DNA from: Mucilaginibacter aquatilis
GTDB taxonomy: Bacteria > Bacteroidota > Bacteroidia > Sphingobacteriales > Sphingobacteriaceae
Length of the DNA: 64,000 nt
Assembly: GCF_009755275.1 (NCBI RefSeq)
Contig: NZ_WQLA01000001.1
Coordinates: forward strand, 558,001 to 622,000
Direction of reading: 5' to 3'
In this document: positions 17,813-27,425 of the stretch, piece by piece
Layout: each line of letters starts with the position of its first letter
Position numbering within the stretch: the stretch's first letter is position 1
The notes under the pieces: model-generated
Seen by the model: only the letters and a program-made list of their open reading frames with translations
What the model was told of the DNA's origin: nothing
The model's database searches: none
Program-made: the position numbers and the translations under genes

Positions 17813-18544
17813 TTGACTATTTAATATCTCTGCAATATGCAGCACTTTTACGTTGCTACCCTGGCGTTTTAAAATACCTTCCATATGCATGAGGCAGCTC
17901 ATATCAGCACCGGTAATGTATTCGGCGCCCTGGCGTAAGTGATCGGCTACGCGGTCTTTACCCATTTTTGATGATACGGCTTCTTCTACCACGCAAAAAG
18001 TACCACCGAAACCGCAGCACTCATCCTTACGGTCGAGCTCTACCAGTTCCAGGTCCTTCACCATGTTCAATAACGACCCAGGTTTTGAAAAGCCAGGAGC
18101 AACCAGCTCGGTCATCGAGCTTAAATGCAATCCTCGCTGACCGTGACAGCTTTGGTGTACACCTACCTTGTGCGGAAAACGCGAGGGCAGGCTTTCTACC
18201 TTCAAAACATCGGTTAAAAATGAAGTGAGTTCCCAAACCTGATGCGCTACTTCTTTAGCAAGTTCGGGTTGTTTATCATCATGCAAATGCTCACGAATGT
18301 GCAGCACACAGCTTCCCGAAGGCGATACGATATAATCGAACCCCTGAAAGTTTTCAATAAACAGCTTGTTACAGCCGCCGGTTAAGTGCTCATAACCCGA
18401 GTTGGCCATTGGCTGGCCGCAACAGGTTTGGTTTTTGGGATATACCACGTCTACGCCAAGCTTTTCGAGCAATTGCAGGGTTGCAATGGCCGCACCAGGG
18501 TAAAACTGATCGACATAACACGGTACAAATAAACCTACACGCAT
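17810..18544 (-). CDS. lutA: L-lactate utilization protein LutA (CCG-domain iron-sulfur protein)
   Basis: The 244-residue protein has two cysteine-rich CCG domains: QTCCGQPMANSGY in the first half and DECCGFGGTFCV in the second. It begins with the typical VGLFVPCYVDQFYP. LutA is the heterodisulfide-reductase-like subunit of the L-lactate to pyruvate system. It lies 40 nt behind rhaB in the same direction. That fits lactate being the end product of lactaldehyde oxidation by RhaEW. Confidence 0.95.
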   Translation of the reverse strand: MRVGLFVPCYVDQFYPGAAIATLQLLEKLGVDVVYPKNQTCCGQPMANSGYEHLTGGCNKLFIENFQGFDYIVSPSGSCVLHIREHLHDDKQPELAKEVAHQVWELTSFLTDVLKVESLPSRFPHKVGVHQSCHGQRGLHLSSMTELVAPGFSKPGSLLNMVKDLELVELDRKDECCGFGGTFCVVEEAVSSKMGKDRVADHLRQGAEYITGADMSCLMHMEGILKRQGSNVKVLHIAEILNSQ

Positions 18545-18584
18545 CTATCGCTCCTATTCTGTTTTTATATTGTGTATAACTAAA

Positions 18585-19976
18585 TTACGTTGTAATGCCT
18601 TGCGTAACTGAGTAAAACTTCAGCTCGAGCAAGTCGTGTGGCAAGGGTTTAGAGTTCCAGGCCTTGTGAATGGCTAAAGCTGCGCCAACGGCAGTAGCCT
18701 GAGCCATAGAAGCGGCAGACACCTCGGTGTGAGGGAATGCTGCGGCCAACAAGTGCATATAAACCGCATTCTTGCTAAACCCTCCATCAACAAATATACG
18801 CTTAACCGAGTTGTCTTTTAAAACATAACCGGTCGATATTTTTTGCTGATCAACAATGTCCATCATCAGACGGTGATAAGCTTCCTCTTCATTTGCAAAG
18901 GTGCTTAAATCACGCTGACCAAACACAGATGCTTGTAAACTTGTAGCTCCGGTCTTCTTAACAGTTTCCTGCGCTAATAGTTTGGCTACAATGTCGGCAT
19001 CAAATCTAATTGTACGGTAATGCGCAGTGTTTTGGTTATAGTGCGCAGCAATCCGTTTTACTTGCTGCTCGTACTCATAGCCCGCAAACAAACGTGAAGC
19101 TTTAACCGGCTGGCCCTTATACTGAATGTAATTAAGGCAGTCGTTCTTCAGTTCCTCGTCTGTTAACGGAGAATGATCGAAAGGATTCAGTGTTATTGTC
19201 CAGGTACCGGTTGAAAGCAATACAAACGGCTCGGTAAAGCTTACCAGGTAAGGGATAAGTGCCGATGAGCTATCGTGCAAACCAATACCAACACTATAGC
19301 TGTTGCCTGGAAACGCAGCCGGCATCACTGCATCGGCATTACGTACCGGAGCCAGCTTTTCATCAAGTCCTTCCTTTACTACCCAATCATGATAACTATT
19401 TCTTTCAAAATCCCACAAACTAGTGTGACAGCCAATGCTGGTAACATCACTAAACATTTGTCCACTAATTAAATAGCTTAAGTATTGCGGCAAATGCAAG
19501 GCATATTTAACCCGGCTAAAAATTTCGGGTTGTTCATGTTTTAAACGATAAAGCTGCAAGCCTGAGTTCAAACTGCCCAACACGGGTGATGACGTTTGAC
19601 GGGCCACAGTAGACTCGCCCCCATAAGTTTCATAAAACTGCTTGTGCAGCTCGTCGGGGTAAGTTTTAAGGTAGTTATAGAGCGGGGTTAACGGTGCGCC
19701 ATCCTCGTCAACATACACAAAACTCGCACCGTACGATGAAAAGTTCACGGCCTTCACATCAAATTCCTTGCGCTTGAAAATCTCGCGCAAGGAATCGAAA
19801 ACCGAAAGTCGTAAACTATCAATATTCTCACAAGGGTCGCCATCCTCGTCGGCCGTTTCGTTAAAGCGGGCCGATTTTTCGTAAACGATCTTATAATCTT
19901 CGTTAAACAAAAACAACTTTTTGTTGGTCTTGCCTACATCAAATACGGCTATTACGGGTGTTGGCGTCATGTTCAA
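18585..19976 (-). CDS. rhaB: FGGY-family kinase, probable L-rhamnulokinase
   Basis: The 463-residue sugar kinase has the ATP-binding FDVGKTNKKLFLF motif near the N-terminus. Further FGGY features are SIGCHTSLWDF, the phosphate/adenosine region LLSTGTWTITLNPF and FVDGGFSKN followed by QATAVGAALAIHKAW. The specificity for L-rhamnulose comes from context: it starts 2 nt after rhaI and is followed by lutA. It would phosphorylate L-rhamnulose to L-rhamnulose-1-phosphate. A fuculokinase assignment from sequence alone cannot be excluded. Confidence 0.9.
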   Translation of the reverse strand: MNMTPTPVIAVFDVGKTNKKLFLFNEDYKIVYEKSARFNETADEDGDPCENIDSLRLSVFDSLREIFKRKEFDVKAVNFSSYGASFVYVDEDGAPLTPLYNYLKTYPDELHKQFYETYGGESTVARQTSSPVLGSLNSGLQLYRLKHEQPEIFSRVKYALHLPQYLSYLISGQMFSDVTSIGCHTSLWDFERNSYHDWVVKEGLDEKLAPVRNADAVMPAAFPGNSYSVGIGLHDSSSALIPYLVSFTEPFVLLSTGTWTITLNPFDHSPLTDEELKNDCLNYIQYKGQPVKASRLFAGYEYEQQVKRIAAHYNQNTAHYRTIRFDADIVAKLLAQETVKKTGATSLQASVFGQRDLSTFANEEEAYHRLMMDIVDQQKISTGYVLKDNSVKRIFVDGGFSKNAVYMHLLAAAFPHTEVSAASMAQATAVGAALAIHKAWNSKPLPHDLLELKFYSVTQGITT

Positions 19977-19978
19977 TG

Positions 19979-21253
19979 TTATAGTCCGGTGGCAACAGTT
20001 TTAGCGCCACGCTCTTTAATTAAGTTTCCACGTACATCAAGGCTACGGTATGCAGCTAAAGGATCAATTGCACCACCTGCACGTAAGCGGGCTTCGGCCA
20101 CTAATGAGCGAACATCGGTACGGTAAGCAGCCTGTAATATCTCCTGTGCCTGTACAGCGTCATTAGCAGCTTGTGCAGCTTTTAAAGCAGCAGTATCAAC
20201 CAATAAAGCCTGGGCATAAGCAATCTTGATAGCCTCAACCGACTGAATTAAATCTTCGATGGGGTCTTTCAAATTGTGCGATGCGTCGATCATCCAGCCA
20301 ATATCGGTAGCGTGAGTCATGCCGCGTGCGTCCATACCTTCAACCAGTTCGTTAAAAATTAAGAATAGTTGGTATGGATTGATGCTGCCAACGGTTAAGT
20401 CGTCATCACCGTATTTAGAATCGTTGAAGTGGAAACCGGCCAATTTACCTTCCATCAGCAATAACGATACGATTTGCTCGATGTTGGTATTTGGCAAGTG
20501 ATGACCTAAATCAACCAGTGTTGATGCTTTAGGACCTAACTTGTTAGCCAGTAATAAGGATTGACCCCAATCACCAATAGTGGTCGAGTAGAAGTTTGGC
20601 TCATAAGGTTTATATTCAACCCATACTTTCCAATCATCTGGCAATGCTTCGTAAATTTCCTGTAAGCTTTCTAATGTATTTTGAAAAGCGCCACGGAAGT
20701 TTAACTGACCGGGGAAGTTTGAACCATCGGCCAACCATACTGACAAGGCATTTGAACCTAATTCAATGCCATATTTTATCACCTCGATATTGTGTTCTAC
20801 CGCTTGCTTGCGCACGGCTTTATCAACGTGATGTAATGAACCGTATTTAAAGCTGTGCTGCTGGTCTTTCTGATCCTGAAAAGTATTAGAGTTAACCGCA
20901 TCAAAACGTAAACCATGATGAGCAGCTGCTGCTTTAATGGCATCGGCGTTTGATGGAATATCCCATGGAATATGCAGGGAGATAGAATTACTTGATTTGT
21001 TTAATGCCTGGATAGCGCCTACGTCCTCAATTTTTTCTTCGAGGCTACGGGGCTCACCACCGCCCGAAAAACGGCCGAAACGTGTACCACCGGTACCTAA
21101 AGCCCAGCTTGGAATAGCTACGTTGAAAGCCTCCAATTTAGCTAGTACACTATCCAGATCTTTAACATCGGCAGCAACGTACTCAAACGCACGCTGATGT
21201 TTGCCGCTGGCCTGATGATTTAACTCATCAATTTTATATTTTTCTATTTGCAT
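19979..21253 (-). CDS. rhaI: L-rhamnose isomerase (RhaI type)
   Basis: The 424-residue TIM-barrel isomerase resembles the Pseudomonas/Bacillus RhaI group rather than E. coli RhaA. Metal- and substrate-binding segments are VWVEYKPYEPNFY (Glu), LVDLGHHLPN (Asp, His) and GFHFNDSKYGDDDL (His, Asp, Asp). FGRFSGGGEPR near residue 60 is also typical of the family. It interconverts L-rhamnose and L-rhamnulose in the cytoplasm. The following rhaB is 2 nt away. Upstream, a palindromic repeat separates it from rhaEW. Confidence 0.95.
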   Translation of the reverse strand: MQIEKYKIDELNHQASGKHQRAFEYVAADVKDLDSVLAKLEAFNVAIPSWALGTGGTRFGRFSGGGEPRSLEEKIEDVGAIQALNKSSNSISLHIPWDIPSNADAIKAAAAHHGLRFDAVNSNTFQDQKDQQHSFKYGSLHHVDKAVRKQAVEHNIEVIKYGIELGSNALSVWLADGSNFPGQLNFRGAFQNTLESLQEIYEALPDDWKVWVEYKPYEPNFYSTTIGDWGQSLLLANKLGPKASTLVDLGHHLPNTNIEQIVSLLLMEGKLAGFHFNDSKYGDDDLTVGSINPYQLFLIFNELVEGMDARGMTHATDIGWMIDASHNLKDPIEDLIQSVEAIKIAYAQALLVDTAALKAAQAANDAVQAQEILQAAYRTDVRSLVAEARLRAGGAIDPLAAYRSLDVRGNLIKERGAKTVATGL

Positions 21254-21260
21254 AATTTAG

Positions 21261-21341
21261 TAGTTAATGGTTAATAGATCATGGTTCATAGTAATGATTT
21301 GGCTTTTGCCCATGAACCATCAACTATGAACCATAAACTTA
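21261..21341. repeat. palindromic repeat in the rhaI-rhaEW spacer
   Basis: Imperfect inverted arms 21261-21289 and 21312-21341 are made of tggttcatag/atgaaccat units. It is related to the 16225-16309 element, including the gctttt-gc core between the arms. It fills nearly the whole 92-nt spacer inside the operon. Confidence 0.8.
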
Positions 21342-21345
21342 ATAT

Positions 21346-23466
21346 CTATCTTACAAAACCGGCAGCAACACCTCCGTCAACGTTAATTACGTTACCTGTT
21401 GATTTACCTAACAGGCCGCCGGTGATGGCAAAACAAGCGTTGGCAATGTCTACTGGTAAAATAATTTCGTTTAGTAAGGTACGTTTTGCGTAGTAAGCAG
21501 GCAGCTCAGCAACAGTGATACCGTAAGCCTTTGCACGGCCTTCGGCCCATCCGCCAGCCCAAATGTTGCTATCGCTGATAACGGCATCGGGGTTAACCAC
21601 GTTAACACGTATTTTATCAGGACCTAACTCAGCTGCATTTAAACGGCTCAGGTGTAACTGGGCGGCTTTAGCGCTACCATAACCGGCATTGTTTGGTCCG
21701 CTTACCAGGGCGTTTTTGCTCACAATGTTAATTACATCACCACCAATGGCTTGTTTTTTCATTACGGCAACAGCAGCCTGGGTTACAAAGAACTGGCCTT
21801 TAACCAATACATCATATAACAGGTCCCAGTCTTTTTCGGTATGGTCGGCAATGGTTTTAGAGATTGATAAACCTGCGTTGTTCACAATTAAGTCAACACC
21901 GCCAAAGTTTAAGGCTGCTACATCCATAGCACCCTGAATTTGATCGGCGCTGGTAACGTCCATAACCGCAGTAGCGTATGAATCTTTACCGTAAGCAGCT
22001 TTAAACTCCTCACCGGCACCTTCTAAACGCTCAGCGTTCATGTCGTTCAAAATAACAACAGCACCTTCTTCAACAAACTTTTTGGCAATAGCTTTACCAA
22101 TACCACCGGCACTACCGGTAATTAAGGCAATACGACCGCTTAAAGCTTTTGGCTTAGGCATGCGCTGTAGTTTGGCTTCTTCAAGTAACCAGTACTCAAT
22201 ATCAAACGCTTCCTGACGTGGCAATGAAGTGTACTCAGAGATAGCCTCGGCACCTTTCATTACGTTGATAGCGTTGGTATAAAACTCGGCAGCTACACGG
22301 GCAGTTTGCTTATCTTTTGAGAAGCTGAACATACCTACACCAGGGTAAAGAATGATTACCGGGTTGGTATCGCGAATGGCAGGGCTATTATCGTGTTTGC
22401 AAGTGTTGTAATAATCGGTGTACATTTGGCGGTAAGCCTCAAATGCAGGTGCTAATTTAGCTTTCAGGCCTTCAACATCACTCAAATCAGCGTCAGGTGC
22501 TAAATCAAGTACTAACGGGCTGATTTTGGTGCGCAGGAAGTGATCGGGACAGCTGGTACCCAGTGGTGCCAAACGCTCTAAATCGTTGGAGTTGATAAAC
22601 TCTAAAACGCGAGCATCATCGGTAAAATGACCGATCATGTTGCGCTCGCTTGAGCAAAAGCCACGTAAAATTGGTGCTAAAGCAACAGCTTGTTTTTTAC
22701 GAGCTTCTGCCTCTAAACTTTGTACTTTTTGTCCGGCAAAAACAGGTCCTTTTTTACCGTAGTTTTGCTCTAAGTACTCAGCACATTTCTCAATTACCTC
22801 TAAAGTGTTAATGTAGCTTTCGTAAGCAGTATCGCCCCAAGTAAATAAACCGTGTGAGCCTAACATAATACCACGAATGCCAGGGTTAGCATCTAAACAA
22901 GCTTTTAACTGTAAGCCTAACTCAAATCCTGGTTTTTTCCATTCAACCCAACCAATGGTACCGCCAAATAACTCTTCGGTAATTTTTTTTCCGTCTTTAG
23001 CAGCTGCAATAGCAATAGCTGCATCAGGGTGTAAGTGGTCGATGTGGGCAAATGGTAAAAAGCCGTGTAAAGGTGTATCAATTGATGGCGCTTTTGAAGC
23101 TAAGTCATAGATGCTGTGGTTAAAAAGTTCAACCATTTCATCTTCAAACTCTACACCACGGTATACGTTTTTAAGGCTGCGTAAGCGGTCAACATATAAA
23201 GCAGCAAGGCCGCTTTTTTTCAATGTACCGATGTCGCCACCAGAACCTTTGATCCACATTACTTCCACTTCCTGACCGGTAAGCGGGTCTTTTTGCATTA
23301 ATTTACACGAAGTATTACCACCACCATAGTTGGTAAGGCGTAAATCGGCGCCCAATAGGTTTGAGCGATATATTAAAAGGGCTACCTCATCACCAGCCAG
23401 TTCGGCTGCTTTGGCATCGTCCCATAAATAGCTTACGTGCTTAAATTCGGTTGATTTAACAGACAT
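21346..23466 (-). CDS. rhaEW: bifunctional L-rhamnulose-1-phosphate aldolase / L-lactaldehyde dehydrogenase
   Basis: The 706-residue fusion has an N-terminal class II aldolase/adducin domain (about 25-400) with the zinc-ligand region FAHIDHLHPDA (139-149) and LGSHGLF (His205). A C-terminal SDR domain (about 444-706) has TGSAGGIG (450-457), NNAG and the YGSAK catalytic motif. The aldolase splits rhamnulose-1-phosphate into DHAP and L-lactaldehyde. The SDR half oxidises lactaldehyde to L-lactate, as described for the RhaEW proteins of Bacillus and Chloroflexus. The product is then the substrate of the downstream LutABC. It starts 34 nt after rhaT. Confidence 0.95.
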   Translation of the reverse strand: MSVKSTEFKHVSYLWDDAKAAELAGDEVALLIYRSNLLGADLRLTNYGGGNTSCKLMQKDPLTGQEVEVMWIKGSGGDIGTLKKSGLAALYVDRLRSLKNVYRGVEFEDEMVELFNHSIYDLASKAPSIDTPLHGFLPFAHIDHLHPDAAIAIAAAKDGKKITEELFGGTIGWVEWKKPGFELGLQLKACLDANPGIRGIMLGSHGLFTWGDTAYESYINTLEVIEKCAEYLEQNYGKKGPVFAGQKVQSLEAEARKKQAVALAPILRGFCSSERNMIGHFTDDARVLEFINSNDLERLAPLGTSCPDHFLRTKISPLVLDLAPDADLSDVEGLKAKLAPAFEAYRQMYTDYYNTCKHDNSPAIRDTNPVIILYPGVGMFSFSKDKQTARVAAEFYTNAINVMKGAEAISEYTSLPRQEAFDIEYWLLEEAKLQRMPKPKALSGRIALITGSAGGIGKAIAKKFVEEGAVVILNDMNAERLEGAGEEFKAAYGKDSYATAVMDVTSADQIQGAMDVAALNFGGVDLIVNNAGLSISKTIADHTEKDWDLLYDVLVKGQFFVTQAAVAVMKKQAIGGDVINIVSKNALVSGPNNAGYGSAKAAQLHLSRLNAAELGPDKIRVNVVNPDAVISDSNIWAGGWAEGRAKAYGITVAELPAYYAKRTLLNEIILPVDIANACFAITGGLLGKSTGNVINVDGGVAAGFVR

Positions 23467-23500
23467 ATTAATTTTAATGTGTTTTACTTTTCTAAATAAA

Positions 23501-24583
23501 TTATCCTTTTAAAGAGTTACCGTAACCTACAATCAATACCGAAAGTATGATGGTAGCAATACCTGCAACCACTGTTATATATGCTTTGCGGCTTACGCCT
23601 TTCCACTCTTTTAAAACCAAACCCCATAGGTTGGCAATTAAAATAATGAATGCCATGTGCAGTATCCATGAGCTTGGCCCGTTACCTAAACGGCTCTCAC
23701 CCATTCCGTAGAAGAAAAACTGAAGGAACCAGGTTGTACCTGCTAATGCTGAAAATAAGTAATTGGCCAGCAGCGGTGTTTTTGTATCGGTGTAGTTGCC
23801 AAATGTTTTATTGCGCGCATTAAGTATCATACAATAAACCAGGTTGGTAGTTAAACCGCCCCATAGTATTACAATGTAGGTTACGTTGTTTTGGTATAAG
23901 AAATTACCCTGGCCCGGGTTAGCGGCCATCCAAATTTTGTTAGCCGTATCAGACATGCTGTGACCAGCCTCAATACCAAAATTAAAGCAAGCGCTTAATA
24001 TACCCGATATAATAGCCAGTATAATACCCAAGCCAAACTTGTATTCTGTATTAGTTGCGGCAACGTCCTGTGTTTTCGAAAGTTCTTTTTCTTTTAGCAC
24101 ACCTGCACGGCCGCATATCACAATACCTAGTACACATACCGCAATACCCAAAAGCACCATTTGGCCCCAGTTTGTACTCATAAGAAGGCTTATGGAATCT
24201 TTACCATCGGCCGGGTACAGTTCATAATATAATGATGGTATTAATGAACCAAATATGGAACACAAACCTAATATTATGGAGCTACCCAATGCTACACCTA
24301 AGTAGCGCACGCCCAAGCCATAAGTTAAACCACCAATACCCCAAAGCAGGCCAAAGAAGTAGGTTAGGCCTAATATACCGCCGTTGGTTTGTTTAATAAT
24401 TTCAACAAAGTTGGGAATGGTTAACCAGGCTGCCAATGGTGGCACAATTAACCATGAAAACAATCCTCCCACTATCCAGAAACTCTCCCACGCCCAGCCT
24501 TTAACCTTTTTATAAGGAATGTAGAAGCTGCCTGATGCAAAGCCCCCTATAAAGTGAAAAATAACGCCTAAAATTGCCTGCAT
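23501..24583 (-). CDS. rhaT: L-rhamnose/proton symporter
   Basis: The 360-residue integral membrane protein has about ten helices and the RhaT-family start (GVIFHFIGGFASGSFYIPYKKVKGWAWE). Conserved features include GLLWGIGGLTYGLGVRYLGVALGSSI. It imports L-rhamnose across the inner membrane. It is the first gene of the rhamnose operon on the minus strand and is divergent from the GntR-type regulator. A weak -7-like TACTTTCG occurs at 24622-24615 on the minus strand. Confidence 0.95.
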   Translation of the reverse strand: MQAILGVIFHFIGGFASGSFYIPYKKVKGWAWESFWIVGGLFSWLIVPPLAAWLTIPNFVEIIKQTNGGILGLTYFFGLLWGIGGLTYGLGVRYLGVALGSSIILGLCSIFGSLIPSLYYELYPADGKDSISLLMSTNWGQMVLLGIAVCVLGIVICGRAGVLKEKELSKTQDVAATNTEYKFGLGIILAIISGILSACFNFGIEAGHSMSDTANKIWMAANPGQGNFLYQNNVTYIVILWGGLTTNLVYCMILNARNKTFGNYTDTKTPLLANYLFSALAGTTWFLQFFFYGMGESRLGNGPSSWILHMAFIILIANLWGLVLKEWKGVSRKAYITVVAGIATIILSVLIVGYGNSLKG

Positions 24584-24945
24584 TCTGATAAATTATATTA
24601 TAATTGGTTGGTAGCGAAAGTAGAAAAGCTGACCTACACAGCTATCATGCACTGTCATGGTTATTTTTGGCCGTAATGATGCTTGCTTCAACATAAGGTA
24701 GCTTTTACAATAATACTTTATTAACCTGTTAATAACCTAAACCAAGTATTAATTAGACAATTTTATACAATAAAAATGTCAATATCGGCAAATGTGATTA
24801 CCTTGTGGGCAAAGCTGTTGTGGCTGCTTTAGTACTCATTATTAAACCGCGCTTACAACACACCAAACCTGCTCAAACTTAAATTTTATAAACCTGTTAT
24901 AAGGCCGCCAATGCCTTGTTAACTACTCGTAGCAATAGTTTGTAC
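24584..24945. promoter_or_regulatory. divergent control region rhaT / GntR-type regulator
   Basis: This 362-nt spacer separates the rhamnose operon (-) from the regulator operon (+). The 9-mer aacctgtta occurs twice, at 24723-24731 and 24891-24899. The first lies in aacctgttaataacct and the second in ttataaacctgttataa. A related aaacctgct occurs near 24865. These are candidate operator half-sites for the adjacent regulator, and this is inference from recurrence only. No gene is seen. Confidence 0.45.
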
Positions 24946-25980
24946 ATGAAACCAATTTCGTTTTTAGAATACATTGAAATTGATTATTATTCTTCAACGC
25001 CCAAGTACCTGCAACTGGCCAACTCCATAGCCAAAGCCGTACGAGACGGACGTTTAAGTAAAAACGACACGCTGCCATCCATCAATGAGCTTAACTACAA
25101 TTTCGAAATATCGCGCGATACTGCAGAAAAAGCATACAAGCACCTTAAATCAATTGGCATATTGGGGTCTGTACCGGGTAAAGGCTACTACATCAAAAGC
25201 GTTGAAACAGTACAGCGTTTTAAAGTATTTTTGCTTTTTAACAAGCTTAGCACTCATAAAAAAATTATATACGATGCTATTATTGCCGGGCTTGAGCAAC
25301 AGGCCGCTATTGATTTTTATATCTACGATAACAATTTTCTGCTTTTTAAAAAGCTCATTGAAAACGCTAATAACGACTATACACACTTTGTAATTATCAG
25401 TCATTTTTTAGATGGCGGTGATGAAGGCTTACAGGAGGTGATCAATAAAATCCCAAAAGACAGGCTCATATTGCTCGACAAAATGGTTAAAGGAGTAAAC
25501 GGGCAATATGCTGCAGTTTATGAAAACTTTGAAAAGGATATTTTTAACGCCCTCGAACAGGCGTTGAAACCCCTAAGCAAGTACCATACAATTAAAATAA
25601 CCTTCCCTGAGCATACCTATCACTCAACTGAAATACTTAAGGGCTTTTATAACTTTTGCACGCAATATGCCTTCAATTATAAGGTAGTTAAAAACATACA
25701 AAACGAACCCATAAACGCAGGTGAATGCTACATCACCTTAATGGAGAACGATGTGGTAGTTTTGATTGAAAGACTATTACAAACTCAGTTTAAAATTGGG
25801 CAGGATGTAGGCATTATATCGTACAATGAAACACCGGTAAAAAAGATTATTCTGAACGGACTAACTACCATTAGCACTGATTTTCAGAAAATGGGCGAAA
25901 GCGTTGCGCAGATGATTATTAACAACCGCCGTGAGCATATCGAAAATCCTTTTTATTTAACATTACGCCCTTCATTATAA
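24946..25980 (+). CDS. GntR-family regulator with sugar-binding-protein-like domain, probable rhamnose regulator
   Basis: The 344-residue protein starts at the ATG at 24946; an in-frame ATG 30 nt upstream is less likely. It has an N-terminal winged helix of the GntR type (about 10-80: QLANSIAKAVRDGRL, LPSINELNYNFEISRDTAEKAY, GKGYYIKS). The C-terminal periplasmic-binding-protein/LacI-like effector domain (about 85-344) ends TTISTDFQKMGESVAQMI. The domain order is that of AraR-type repressors. Being divergent from rhaT, it likely responds to rhamnose or a derivative and may also control the two downstream genes and the GH block (inference). Confidence 0.9.
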   Translation: MKPISFLEYIEIDYYSSTPKYLQLANSIAKAVRDGRLSKNDTLPSINELNYNFEISRDTAEKAYKHLKSIGILGSVPGKGYYIKSVETVQRFKVFLLFNKLSTHKKIIYDAIIAGLEQQAAIDFYIYDNNFLLFKKLIENANNDYTHFVIISHFLDGGDEGLQEVINKIPKDRLILLDKMVKGVNGQYAAVYENFEKDIFNALEQALKPLSKYHTIKITFPEHTYHSTEILKGFYNFCTQYAFNYKVVKNIQNEPINAGECYITLMENDVVVLIERLLQTQFKIGQDVGIISYNETPVKKIILNGLTTISTDFQKMGESVAQMIINNRREHIENPFYLTLRPSL

Positions 25981-25999
25981 ATCCTCTATTTTTGGGGAT

Positions 26000-27424
26000 A
26001 TGAGAAGAAGTGTATTCGCGACAATTATATTTATTGCGCTAAATGTTGCGGCTAATGGGCAAGTTAAACTTGCCTCTATTTTTACCAGCAACATGGTGCT
26101 GCAACAACAAATGGATGTACCCATTTGGGGATGGGATAAACCCGGCAAGCCTGTAAGCGTAACCACCTCATGGAACAATAAAACATATAAAACCGTTACC
26201 GATAATGCCGGCAAGTGGAAAGTGAAGGTGGCCACCCCATCTTTCGGCGGTCCTTATACTGTAACCATAAACGACGGACAAATTACCAAACTTGATAACG
26301 TGTTAATTGGCGAAGTGTGGCTCTGCGGCGGCCAATCAAATATGGAGATGCCGATGAAAGGGTTTAAAGGCCAGCCCATCATGGGATCGAATGAAGCTAT
26401 CCTCAAATCAAAAAATAACAACATTCGTTTATATACCGTTCCACGTTCATCGGTAACCGAGGTTCAGGAAAACAGCAAGCCGTCCGAGTGGCGGGTTGCA
26501 AGTCCGGAGTTTGTGAGCAACTTTAGCGCTACCGGATATTACTTTGGCCGATTACTGAACGAGATGCTCAACGTGCCGGTTGGCTTAATTAATTGCAGTT
26601 ACAGCGGCTCGTATGCCGAAGCATGGTTGGATCCGGAGACTTTGAAGGCCTTCCCTGAAGTAAAAATTCCGGCCAAAGGCGATACCATTAAACAGGTTAG
26701 CCGTACCCCTACTACGCTTTATAACGGCATGCTGCACCCTATTTTGGGTTACGGCATTAAAGGTACCATTTATTACCAGGGCGAATCAAACTACGAGCGC
26801 CCTGATAATTATGAAGCACTTTTCCCGGCGTTGGTAAAACGCTGGCGCGAGCTTTGGGGGCAAGGCGATTTTGCTTTTTATTATGCCCAAATAGCACCTT
26901 ATGATTATGCACAGCTACCACCGTATAACAAAGGCGGCAAATACAATTCGGCTTACTTAAGGGATGCTCAGCGCAAATCGCAAAAAACCATTCCTAATAG
27001 CGCCATGGCCGTATTGATGGATATTGGCGAGCAACTCAGCATTCACCCCGCCCGCAAGGAACCGGGTGGAACCCGCTTAGCCTACCTGGCTTTGGGTAAA
27101 ACATACGACTTAAAAGGTTTCGGCTTTGCCAGCCCCGAATATGAATCGATAACGGTTAAAGATACCGTTGCCACCATAAAGTTTACTAATGTAGCAAACG
27201 GCCTAACCTCATACAGCAAGCCGTTAACTCAATTTGAAATTGCAGGCAAAGATCAAAAGTTCTATCCTGCCAAAGCGGTGATCAATGGCAGCTCGGTAAA
27301 TGTATCGGCACCACATGTTAAACAACCTGTAGCGGTACGCTACGCCTTCCGCGATTTTGTTGTAGGCGAATTGTACGGCACCGATGGCTTGCCGGTATCA
27401 TCATTCAGAACCGATAACTGGTAG
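26000..27424 (+). CDS. secreted SASA-family (sialate O-acetylesterase-like) esterase
   Basis: The 474-residue protein has a signal peptide (MRRSVFATIIFIALNVAANG). The SGNH-type esterase has the nucleophile Ser in WLCGGQSNMEMP (about residue 113). GTIYYQGESNY is the oxyanion region, and the His/Asp block SIHPARKEPGGTRLA lies near residue 350. An N-terminal beta domain precedes the catalytic part. Homologues in polysaccharide loci remove O-acetyl groups from plant glycans as well as sialate. With no sialate catabolism here, acetylated pectin is the likelier substrate (inference). It lies 19 nt behind the regulator and 1 nt ahead of the DUF5703 gene. A second SASA protein is encoded at 55025-56461. 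Confidence 0.9.
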   Translation: MRRSVFATIIFIALNVAANGQVKLASIFTSNMVLQQQMDVPIWGWDKPGKPVSVTTSWNNKTYKTVTDNAGKWKVKVATPSFGGPYTVTINDGQITKLDNVLIGEVWLCGGQSNMEMPMKGFKGQPIMGSNEAILKSKNNNIRLYTVPRSSVTEVQENSKPSEWRVASPEFVSNFSATGYYFGRLLNEMLNVPVGLINCSYSGSYAEAWLDPETLKAFPEVKIPAKGDTIKQVSRTPTTLYNGMLHPILGYGIKGTIYYQGESNYERPDNYEALFPALVKRWRELWGQGDFAFYYAQIAPYDYAQLPPYNKGGKYNSAYLRDAQRKSQKTIPNSAMAVLMDIGEQLSIHPARKEPGGTRLAYLALGKTYDLKGFGFASPEYESITVKDTVATIKFTNVANGLTSYSKPLTQFEIAGKDQKFYPAKAVINGSSVNVSAPHVKQPVAVRYAFRDFVVGELYGTDGLPVSSFRTDNW

Positions 27425-27425
27425 T

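Noticed and set aside
16225-21341. CRISPR-like array suggested by repeated ttcatag/atgaac units
   Set aside because: The units are palindromic, irregular and isolated in operon spacers; there is no constant repeat-spacer spacing and no cas gene.
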